Source: Sideroxyarcus sp045866275
Lineage (GTDB): Bacteria > Pseudomonadota > Gammaproteobacteria > Burkholderiales > Gallionellaceae
Assembly (NCBI GenBank): GCA_045866275.1
Contig: BAAFRX010000031.1
Coordinates: 1 to 11,148 of the forward strand
DNA length: 11,148 bases
Reading direction: 5' to 3'
Positions 1-5,402 of the stretch are shown here, piece by piece; position 1 is the first letter of the stretch; every line of letters begins with the position of its first letter. The notes beneath the pieces were generated by a model, which saw only the letters and a program-made list of their open reading frames with translations, searched no databases and had not been told where the DNA came from. Position numbers and translations under genes: made by a program.

Positions 1-19
1 CGATTCCGCTATACTTCAT
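1..19 (-). CDS. Start of a probable IS110-family transposase (partial, 6 codons)
   Basis: The visible codons give MKYSGI followed by a codon starting with G. Many IS110-family transposases begin MKY-x-GIDLH, where the Asp is the first acidic residue of the RuvC-like DEDD domain, and the next base (G) is compatible with that Asp. The start is well supported: AGGAGG (plus-strand 28-33) lies 8 nt upstream of the ATG at 19-17. Members of this family recombine DNA with a bridge RNA encoded in a non-coding end of the element. The leader here is only about 87 bases, short for such an RNA, so if this is an IS110-type element the RNA is more likely at the far end (IS1111-like layout). Six residues cannot prove a family; the call also rests on the disrupted neighbour gene. 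Confidence 0.4.
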
Positions 20-22
20 GAT

Positions 23-95
23 GTCGGCCTCCTGTGGTTATCGCAAGTTCGCAAACTCACTTTAACCCCACCGCCACCGGCGGTGGGAGGCCGAC
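23..95. repeat. Perfect 10-bp inverted repeat enclosing a transposase ribosome-binding site
   Basis: GTCGGCCTCC at 23-32 is the exact reverse complement of GGAGGCCGAC at 86-95. On the - strand the downstream copy contains the AGGAGG Shine-Dalgarno of the gene starting at 19. The upstream copy lies next to the stop codon that ends the truncated yhbY. In a transcript entering from yhbY the two copies could pair and hide the ribosome-binding site. A promoter inside the interval would omit the upstream copy. Confidence 0.6.
67..87. repeat. Perfect 9-bp stem, 3-nt loop hairpin
   Basis: CCCACCGCC (67-75) pairs with GGCGGTGGG (79-87) around the loop ACC. It is very GC-rich and overlaps the outer 10-bp inverted repeat by two bases (86-87), so the two structures partly compete. 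No T-run follows on either strand, so it is not a standard intrinsic terminator. It may be a subterminal structure of the insertion element. Confidence 0.7.
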
Positions 96-196
96 TAGAT
101 GATTTTCAGACCGGCGTTGCCGATCATGACGACGGGTTTTAGCGCATGCGCGCGCCCCTTGAGTTCGAGGCGCTGGGAAACGGACAAAGTTAACAT
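95..196 (-). pseudogene. yhbY: Truncated yhbY (ribosome assembly, CRM-domain RNA-binding protein)
   Basis: From the ATG at 196-194 the frame encodes 33 residues. The first 30 (starting MLTLS, then LKGRAHALKPVVMIGNAGL) match the start of YhbY, a small CRM-domain protein of about 97 residues in E. coli that associates with pre-50S ribosomes. After GL the family normally continues into an acidic helix and the rest of the domain. Here the frame reads KII and stops at 97-95, and I found no continuation in the other frames. About two thirds of the protein is missing, including most of the RNA-binding domain, so this is a remnant. yhbY is divergent from rlmE in E. coli too, which supports the identification. 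The likely cause is the insertion inferred at 1-106. Confidence 0.75.
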
Positions 197-232
197 GATG
201 ACTTTCTTGAAAACAGGCGCGGATTCTAAACG

Positions 233-856
233 ATGAAGGCTTCCAAAACCAGCAAACAATGGATGATGGAGCATGTCAATGATCCTTATGTGCAAATGGC
301 ACAGAAGGACGGTTATCGGGCGCGCGCGGCTTACAAGTTGCTCGAACTAAACGAGCGCGATCATCTCATCAAGCCCGGCATGGCGGTGGTGGACCTGGGT
401 GCAGTACCCGGCAGCTGGTGCCAGGTGGTGGCGCAGAAACTGGGGGCGCACGGCCGCATCATCGCGCTGGACCTTCTGCCTTTGCAGCCGCTGCCGCGGG
501 TGGAGTTCATCCAGGGCGACTTCCGCGAGGAGGGCGTACTGGCGCAACTGGAGGAAAAACTGGGGGGGCGCCCGATCGACCTTGTAATTTCCGATATGGC
601 ACCCAACATGAGCGGCGTGAACTCGGCCGATCAGGCGCGCGCCCTCTATCTGGCGGAACTTGCGCTGGATTTCGCCGTCAAGCACCTCGCGGTCGGCGGC
701 AATTTCGCGGTCAAGGTGTTTCAGGGGGCCGGTTTCGAGGATTACCTGAAGTCGATGCGCGGCCACTTTGCCAAAGTGGTTGCGCGCAAACCGAAAGCCT
801 CGCGTGATCGCAGCAGTGAACAGTATCTGGTGGGGCTGGGCAAGCTTGAGAAATAA
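233..856 (+). CDS. rlmE: 23S rRNA (uridine-2552-2'-O)-methyltransferase RlmE (FtsJ/RrmJ)
   Basis: RlmE uses S-adenosylmethionine to methylate the 2'-OH of U2552 in the peptidyl-transferase A-loop of 23S rRNA, a late step in 50S maturation. The 207-residue protein is close to the 209 residues of E. coli. The Rossmann SAM-binding motif VVDLGAVPGSW is at 52-62. The catalytic K-D-K-E tetrad is intact as K35, D121 (ISDMAPN), K161 (VKVFQG) and E196 (SSEQYLV), each three positions before its E. coli counterpart. The ATG at 233 gives this register, but no strong Shine-Dalgarno precedes it. Its start is only 36 bases from the divergent yhbY start, so its promoter must overlap yhbY or lie further left. 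ftsH follows 55 bases downstream, as in many proteobacteria. Confidence 0.97.
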   Translation: MKASKTSKQWMMEHVNDPYVQMAQKDGYRARAAYKLLELNERDHLIKPGMAVVDLGAVPGSWCQVVAQKLGAHGRIIALDLLPLQPLPRVEFIQGDFREEGVLAQLEEKLGGRPIDLVISDMAPNMSGVNSADQARALYLAELALDFAVKHLAVGGNFAVKVFQGAGFEDYLKSMRGHFAKVVARKPKASRDRSSEQYLVGLGKLEK

Positions 857-874
857 GCATGGACGTAGTCTAAT
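846..874 (+). promoter_or_regulatory. Probable sigma70 promoter for ftsH
   Basis: TTGAGA (846-851) and TCTAAT (869-874) match the -35 and -10 consensus at 5 of 6 positions each and are separated by exactly 17 bases. The -35 box lies in the last codons of rlmE and the spacer covers its stop codon. Transcription would start near 881, giving a leader of about 30 bases before the ftsH GTG. This would let ftsH be expressed without rlmE. Confidence 0.6.
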
Positions 875-911
875 GCCCCCTCGTTTTATCGCTCAATCAT
901 GAGGAGCAAGT

Positions 912-2810
912 GTGAATAATCTGTTCAAGAGTATCGGGATCTGGCTGGTTGTCGCGATGGTGCTAATGACCGTCTTCAACCAGTTCAATGCGCGCCAGCA
1001 AGCGACGGCGCAAGTGCAACTGGACTATTCGCAGTTCCTCGAGGCGGTGCGCGCGGGACAGATCGACAAGGTGACGATCGAGGGGCGCACCCTGAAAGCG
1101 GTGACCGCCGACGGCAAGCGCGTGACCAGTTTTGCCCCGAGCGACATCTGGCTGGTTTCCGACCTGCTGAAGAACGGGGTCAAGGTCGAGGCCAAGCCGG
1201 AAGAGGAGCAGGGCTTCTTCACCCAGATCTTCATCTCGTGGTTCCCCATGCTGTTGCTGATCGGGGTGTGGGTCTTCTTCATGCGCCAGATGCAGGGCGG
1301 CGGCAAGGGCGGCGCCTTTTCCTTCGGCAAGTCGCGCGCGCGCATGCTGGATGAAAACAAGGAGCGCTTCACCTTCGCTGATGTGGCCGGGTGCGATGAG
1401 GCCAAGGAAGAAGTTTCGGAACTGGTCGATTTCCTGCGCGACCCTTCCAAATTCCAGAATCTGGGCGGGCGCATTCCGCGCGGCGTGCTGATGGTGGGCA
1501 GCCCGGGGACCGGCAAGACGCTGCTGGCCAAAGCGATCGCCGGCGAAGCCAAGGTGCCGTTCTTCTCCATCTCCGGCTCCGATTTCGTCGAGATGTTCGT
1601 CGGCGTCGGCGCGGCGCGCGTGCGCGACATGTTCGAGCAGGCCAAGAAACACTCGCCCTGCATCATCTTCATCGACGAGATCGACGCGGTCGGGCGCCAG
1701 CGCGGCGCGGGACTGGGCGGCGGCAATGACGAGCGCGAACAGACGCTGAATGCGCTGCTGGTCGAGATGGACGGCTTCGAAGGGACGAGCGGCGTGATCG
1801 TGATTGCCGCCACCAACCGCCCGGACGTGCTGGATGCCGCCTTGTTGCGTCCCGGCCGTTTCGACCGCCAGGTGGTGGTGCCGCTGCCCGACATTCGCGG
1901 CCGCGAGCAGATCCTGATGGTGCACATGCGCAAGGTTCCCTGTGCGCCCGATGTGAACGCCAATGTGCTGGCGCGCGGCACCCCCGGCATGTCCGGGGCG
2001 GATCTCGCCAATCTGGTGAACGAGGCTGCGCTGTTTGCGGCGCGCCGTGGCAAGCGGTTCGTCGAGATGGACGACTTCGAGGCGGCAAAAGACAAGATAT
2101 TCATGGGCGCCGAGCGCAAGTCCATGGTGATGCCGGAAGAGGAACGGCGCAACACGGCTTACCACGAATCCGGCCATGCGCTGGTGGCCAGACTGATGCC
2201 CAAGACTGACCCGGTGCATAAGGTAACCATCATTCCGCGCGGCCGCGCGCTGGGGCTGACCATGCAGTTGCCGTCCGAGGACCGCTACAGCATGGACAAG
2301 GTGCGCCTGCTCTCCACCATCACGGTGCTGTTCGGCGGGCGTATCGCGGAAGAAATTTTCATGCACCAGATGACCACCGGTGCCTCCAACGATTTCGAGC
2401 GTGCGACCGACATGGCGCGCAAGATGGTCACGCAGTGGGGGATGTCGGAAGCGCTGGGCACCATGGTGTACGGCGAGAACGAAGGCGAAGTCTTTCTCGG
2501 GCGCTCGGTGACCACGCACAAGAACATCTCGGAAGCCTCCATGCAGAAAGTGGATGCCGAGATTCGCCGCATCCTCGACGAGCAATATGCGCTGGCGCGC
2601 AAACTGATCGAAGAGAACCGCGACAAGATCGAGGCGATGGCCAAGGCCCTGCTGGAATGGGAGACCATCGATGCCGACCAGATCGACGACATCATGGCGG
2701 GCAAGCCACCGCGCCCGCCCAAACCGGCACCCGTGCAGCCCGCTGCACAGCCACCTAAGGATGAGACACCGACCGCGCCGGCCACCGGCGAGCCGGCACA
2801 GGAAACCTGA
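912..2810 (+). CDS. ftsH: ATP-dependent zinc metalloprotease FtsH
   Basis: FtsH is a membrane-anchored hexameric AAA+ protease that degrades misassembled membrane proteins and selected soluble regulators. The 632 residues show a transmembrane helix at about 8-24, a periplasmic domain and a second helix at about 104-124. The AAA+ module follows: Walker A GSPGTGKT (196-203), Walker B IIFIDEID (251-258) and second region of homology with arginine fingers R313 and R316. The protease domain has HESGH (418-422) and the third zinc ligand D494 in TGASND. A proline-rich tail runs from 599 to the end. Translation starts at GTG 912, with GAGGAG at 901-906 five bases upstream. Walker A has Ser where E. 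coli has Pro (GPPGTGKT); the essential G-K-T is intact. It lies between rlmE and folP, a conserved arrangement. Confidence 0.98.
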   Translation: MNNLFKSIGIWLVVAMVLMTVFNQFNARQQATAQVQLDYSQFLEAVRAGQIDKVTIEGRTLKAVTADGKRVTSFAPSDIWLVSDLLKNGVKVEAKPEEEQGFFTQIFISWFPMLLLIGVWVFFMRQMQGGGKGGAFSFGKSRARMLDENKERFTFADVAGCDEAKEEVSELVDFLRDPSKFQNLGGRIPRGVLMVGSPGTGKTLLAKAIAGEAKVPFFSISGSDFVEMFVGVGAARVRDMFEQAKKHSPCIIFIDEIDAVGRQRGAGLGGGNDEREQTLNALLVEMDGFEGTSGVIVIAATNRPDVLDAALLRPGRFDRQVVVPLPDIRGREQILMVHMRKVPCAPDVNANVLARGTPGMSGADLANLVNEAALFAARRGKRFVEMDDFEAAKDKIFMGAERKSMVMPEEERRNTAYHESGHALVARLMPKTDPVHKVTIIPRGRALGLTMQLPSEDRYSMDKVRLLSTITVLFGGRIAEEIFMHQMTTGASNDFERATDMARKMVTQWGMSEALGTMVYGENEGEVFLGRSVTTHKNISEASMQKVDAEIRRILDEQYALARKLIEENRDKIEAMAKALLEWETIDADQIDDIMAGKPPRPPKPAPVQPAAQPPKDETPTAPATGEPAQET

Positions 2811-2885
2811 AAGCAGGAGCGAGGATCGGGGAATCGGCCACGGGCAGGGCAGCGGATTTTCCTCAATCCAGAATCCTCGAACCCG

Positions 2886-3770
2886 ATGTCACTTCACTGC
2901 GGCAAATTCCAGTTTGACCTTGCGCGCCCTCTCGTGATGGGCATCGTCAACGTCACTCCGGATTCCTTCTCGGATGGCGGCCTTCATGCTTCCGCCGCAG
3001 CGGCCATCGCACACGCGCACAGACTCATTGAAGAGGGCGCCGATATGCTCGATATCGGCGGAGAATCGACACGTCCCGGTGCGGCGGAAGTCGGTGTGCA
3101 GGAGGAACTGGATCGGGTGTTGCCGGTGCTCGAAGGATTGCGCGGTGTTGCGGTACCGCTCTCCATCGATACCTGGAAGCCGGAAGTGATGCGCGCCGCG
3201 CTGGCGGCGGGTGCGAGTCTGGTCAATGATGTGAATGCGCTGCGGGCGGAAGGCGCGCTGCAGGCGGTGGCGGCCAGCGCTGCTGCAGTGTGTCTGATGC
3301 ACAAGCAGGGCAATCCGCAGACCATGCAGCAGCAACCGCACTATGCCGATGTCGTGGCAGAAGTGGGCGCTTTTCTGCGCGCACGCGTCGCCGCAACCGA
3401 GGCGGCGGGAATCGCCCGGAATCGCATCGTCATCGATCCGGGTTTCGGATTTGGCAAGACGCTGGCGCATAATCTTGCGCTGTTGCGCGGCATGGACGCC
3501 TTGTCTGCACTGGGGGTGCCGGTGCTGGCCGGCTTGTCGCGCAAGTCCATGCTGGGGGCGATTACCGGGCGTGAAGTAGGCGAGCGCGTCGCGGCCAGCG
3601 TGGCCGCCGCGTTGCTCGCGGTGCAGCGCGGTGCCGCCATCGTGCGCGTGCACGATGTGCGCGAAACGGTGGATGCGTTGAAGGTATGGCAGATCACTGA
3701 TGAAAACCCTTCACCACAGAAACACAGAGACACAGAGCATACCCAAAGCAAAACAATCTCTGGCGTTTGA
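2886..3770 (+). CDS. folP: Dihydropteroate synthase FolP with a repeat-derived C-terminal tail
   Basis: FolP condenses 6-hydroxymethyl-7,8-dihydropterin diphosphate with p-aminobenzoate to give dihydropteroate in folate synthesis, and is the sulfonamide target. The TIM-barrel motifs are complete: VNVTPDSFSDGG (21-32), DIGGESTRPG (56-65), SIDT (93-96), CLMHKQGNP (136-144), DPGFGFGK (184-191), SRKSM (218-222) and RVHD (254-257). The 294-residue length is inflated at the end. After KVWQITDE the reading enters a palindromic repeat and adds a polar tail with HRDTEHTQ before the stop. The barrel is finished by then, so activity should be kept. The start at 2886 fits the family N-terminus but has no clear Shine-Dalgarno in the 75 bases after ftsH, suggesting coupling to upstream translation or a weak start. 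Confidence 0.96.
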   Translation: MSLHCGKFQFDLARPLVMGIVNVTPDSFSDGGLHASAAAAIAHAHRLIEEGADMLDIGGESTRPGAAEVGVQEELDRVLPVLEGLRGVAVPLSIDTWKPEVMRAALAAGASLVNDVNALRAEGALQAVAASAAAVCLMHKQGNPQTMQQQPHYADVVAEVGAFLRARVAATEAAGIARNRIVIDPGFGFGKTLAHNLALLRGMDALSALGVPVLAGLSRKSMLGAITGREVGERVAASVAAALLAVQRGAAIVRVHDVRETVDALKVWQITDENPSPQKHRDTEHTQSKTISGV

Positions 3771-3820
3771 ATCTGGAAGCGGGTGTTTTTGGTTTTCTCC
3801 ATGTCTCTGTGGTGGGATGT
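3702..3820. repeat. Palindromic dispersed-type repeat (CACAGAG / CTCTGTG family)
   Basis: The left part has CACCACAG at 3712-3719 followed by two CACAGAG units (3723-3729 and 3731-3737). The right part has CTCTGTGGTG (3805-3814), whose CTGTGGTG is the exact reverse complement of 3712-3719. The middle is imperfectly palindromic and AT-richer than the flanks. I recognise this from memory as a type of intergenic repeat seen in many environmental bacteria, where chance translation gives HRDTE- or TETQ-like peptides. It covers the last ~20 codons of folP and most of the gap before glmM. Its outer boundaries are approximate. Confidence 0.65.
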
Positions 3821-3838
3821 TTAAAAGGGGCGGAATTT

Positions 3839-5197
3839 ATGATGGGCAGGAAATATTTCGGTACCGACGGCGTGCGCGGCAAAGTGGGCGAGCATCCGAT
3901 CACGCCGCAATTCGTGATGCATCTGGGTTTTGCCGCGGGCAAGGTTCTGGCGAGCGCGGAGCATGCGCAAGGCGAGCGTCCGGGCGTGCTGATCGGCAAG
4001 GACACGCGTATCTCCGGCTACATGCTGGAATCCGCGCTCGAGGCCGGGCTGATCGCGGCGGGCATCGATGTCTATCTGGCGGGCCCCATCCCGACGCCGG
4101 CGGTGGCGTATCTCACCCGCGCCCTGCGCTTGCAGGCTGGGGTGGTCATCTCCGCCTCGCACAACCCGTTCGAGGACAACGGCATCAAGTTCTTCTCCGG
4201 CAGCGGCACCAAGCTGCCGGATGCGATTGAGCTCGCAATCGAGGCTGAACTGGAACAGCCGATGCAGACCAACGCCTCGGAAAATCTGGGCAAGGCCAAG
4301 CGCATCGACGATGCGGTGGGGCGGTATATCGAATTTTGCAAGAGCACCTTTCCCAGCGAGATGAATTTGCGCGGCCTGAAGCTCGTGGTGGACAGCGCAC
4401 ACGGCGCGACCTACCACATCGCGCGCCATGTCTTCCACGAACTGGGGGCGGACGTGGTGGCCATTGGCGCCGAGCCGAACGGCCTGAACATCAACGACGG
4501 CTACGGTGCGACCAAGCCGCAAAACCTGCAAAAGGCCGTGGTCGAACACCAGGCCGATCTCGGCATCGCGCTGGATGGCGACGGCGACCGTCTCATCATG
4601 GTGGATGCCGCGGGCAAACTCTATGACGGCGACCAGTTGCTGTATGTCATCGCCCGGCATCGCCATGCCGAAGGCGCGATGAAGGGCGGCGTGGCCGGTA
4701 CGCTGATGACCAACCTGGCTTTCGAGCACGCCATGCAGCATCTGGGCATTCCGTTCGCGCGCGCCAAAGTCGGCGACCGCTATGTGATGGAGTTGTTGCA
4801 GCAGCACGGCTGGCAGCTCGGCGGCGAAAACTCCGGCCACATCATCTGTCTCGACAAGCACAGTACGGGGGATGGCATTATTTCCGCGCTGCAAGTGTTG
4901 CATGCGCTGCGCATGAAACAGCAAACGCTGGCCGAGGCCGCAGGCGACCTGCAGATGTATCCGCAAGTGCTGATCAATGTGCGTGTCGGCGGCAAGACCG
5001 ATTATGTCAATCATCCGGCTGTGAAACATGCGGTCGAAACCGCCGAAATCATGCTGGCAGGAAAAGGGCGTGTGCTGTTGCGTCCTTCCGGCACCGAACC
5101 GGTGCTGCGGGTAATGGTGGAGGGCGAGGACGGGGCCAAGGTGCGGTTGTGCGCGGAAAAGATCGCCGAAGCGGTCAGCAAGCTGGCTCAAGCCTGA
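3839..5197 (+). CDS. glmM: Phosphoglucosamine mutase GlmM
   Basis: GlmM interconverts glucosamine-6-phosphate and glucosamine-1-phosphate, supplying UDP-GlcNAc for peptidoglycan and lipopolysaccharide. From the ATG at 3839 the product is 452 residues (E. coli 445) and opens RKYFGTDGVRG like the family. The phosphoserine loop is ISASHNP with S107. The Mg2+ site is DGDGDR (D246, D248, D250), the sugar-binding loop is GENSGH (329-334), and the phosphate-binding loop is RPSGTEP (415-421). An in-frame start at 3767 exists, but its extra residues come from the repeat and are not family sequence, so I reject it. AGGGG at 3826-3830 lies 8 bases before ATG 3839; a second ATG at 3842 is also possible. 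glmM follows folP as in E. coli. Confidence 0.97.
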   Translation: MMGRKYFGTDGVRGKVGEHPITPQFVMHLGFAAGKVLASAEHAQGERPGVLIGKDTRISGYMLESALEAGLIAAGIDVYLAGPIPTPAVAYLTRALRLQAGVVISASHNPFEDNGIKFFSGSGTKLPDAIELAIEAELEQPMQTNASENLGKAKRIDDAVGRYIEFCKSTFPSEMNLRGLKLVVDSAHGATYHIARHVFHELGADVVAIGAEPNGLNINDGYGATKPQNLQKAVVEHQADLGIALDGDGDRLIMVDAAGKLYDGDQLLYVIARHRHAEGAMKGGVAGTLMTNLAFEHAMQHLGIPFARAKVGDRYVMELLQQHGWQLGGENSGHIICLDKHSTGDGIISALQVLHALRMKQQTLAEAAGDLQMYPQVLINVRVGGKTDYVNHPAVKHAVETAEIMLAGKGRVLLRPSGTEPVLRVMVEGEDGAKVRLCAEKIAEAVSKLAQA

Positions 5198-5244
5198 CGG
5201 GCATGGCAAATGTGCCGCCCATGATTGAAACCTGCCATGCCCGT
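5197..5244 (+). terminator. 12-bp inverted repeat at the glmM end, possible terminator
   Basis: ACGGGCATGGCA (5197-5208), beginning on the last base of the glmM stop codon, is the exact reverse complement of TGCCATGCCCGT (5233-5244), with a 24-base loop. Its position at the end of the rlmE-ftsH-folP-glmM block suits transcription termination. The sequence after it has only scattered T's, so intrinsic termination would be weak; a role as an RNA-stabilising stem is equally possible. Confidence 0.45.
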
Positions 5245-5306
5245 TTCCACCTATCCAACTTTCCCCCGCAAGCAGGAGCAAGGGCGAACGGATCGCCCCG
5301 GTCCTT

Positions 5307-5340
5307 CTGTAATAATCCTGTCACATTGGGGCGCTAGGAT
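5307..5340 (+). promoter_or_regulatory. Pho box and PhoB-dependent promoter of pstS
   Basis: CTGTAAT (5307-5313) and CTGTCAC (5318-5324) are two 7-bp PhoB half-sites separated by the 4-base spacer AATC, the classical Pho-box layout. Ten bases after the second half-site is TAGGAT (5335-5340), a fair -10 element. From memory this is the same half-site to -10 spacing as in E. coli phoA, where PhoB replaces the -35 contact. Induction of pstS under phosphate limitation through PhoR/PhoB is the expected result. Transcription would start near 5347, about 55 bases before the pstS ATG. Confidence 0.8.
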
Positions 5341-5402
5341 GCCGCCCGTCACAGAGCGTGTGATGAGCGAACACATTTTACTAACCCTTCGTTGAGGAAA
5401 AT

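Larger units (their letters stand above)
1..106 (-). mobile_element. Left end of a probable IS110-family insertion sequence
   Basis: Reading the - strand, yhbY-like sequence stops being recognisable after its codon 30 (107-109). From about 106 down to 20 there is non-coding sequence with a 9-bp hairpin and a 10-bp inverted repeat, then a strong ribosome-binding site and a new start codon at 19. The six residues that follow match the start of IS110-family transposases as I remember them. The outer boundary near 106 is inferred from where YhbY similarity is lost. The rest of the element, its other end and the rest of yhbY would lie beyond base 1. Alternatives are an unrelated gene beside a naturally short yhbY, or an assembly junction. 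Confidence 0.45.

Noticed and set aside
223..228. TAGAAT on the - strand, a possible -10 for yhbY.
   Set aside because: No acceptable -35 lies 16-18 bases upstream; too weak to annotate.
206..233. CTTGAAA (206-212), a perfect sigma32 -35 sequence just before rlmE, suggesting heat-shock control as in E. coli.
   Set aside because: No CCCCAT-like -10 follows at 13-17 bases, and the predicted transcription start would fall inside rlmE after its ATG.
963..2585. Long open frame of 540 codons on the - strand opposite ftsH.
   Set aside because: It is antisense to a clearly functional FtsH, rich in His, Gln and Arg with no family features, as expected from a GC-rich gene read backwards.
3712..3814. 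CACAGAG units as a CRISPR-like or tandem array.
   Set aside because: Only two adjacent short units occur, with no spacers; the overall layout is a palindrome, not an array.
3767..3838. In-frame upstream start giving a 476-residue GlmM.
   Set aside because: The extra 24 residues are translated repeat with no family similarity; the start at 3839 has a better ribosome-binding site and a normal N-terminus.
3821..5281. Long - strand open frame of 486 codons opposite glmM.
   Set aside because: It is a compositional shadow of glmM, whose full set of catalytic motifs is on the + strand.
5349..5363. TCACA-N5-TGTGA in the pstS leader as a CRP-like site.
   Set aside because: The half-sites are in the inverse order to the CRP consensus and the spacing is wrong; at most a small hairpin.
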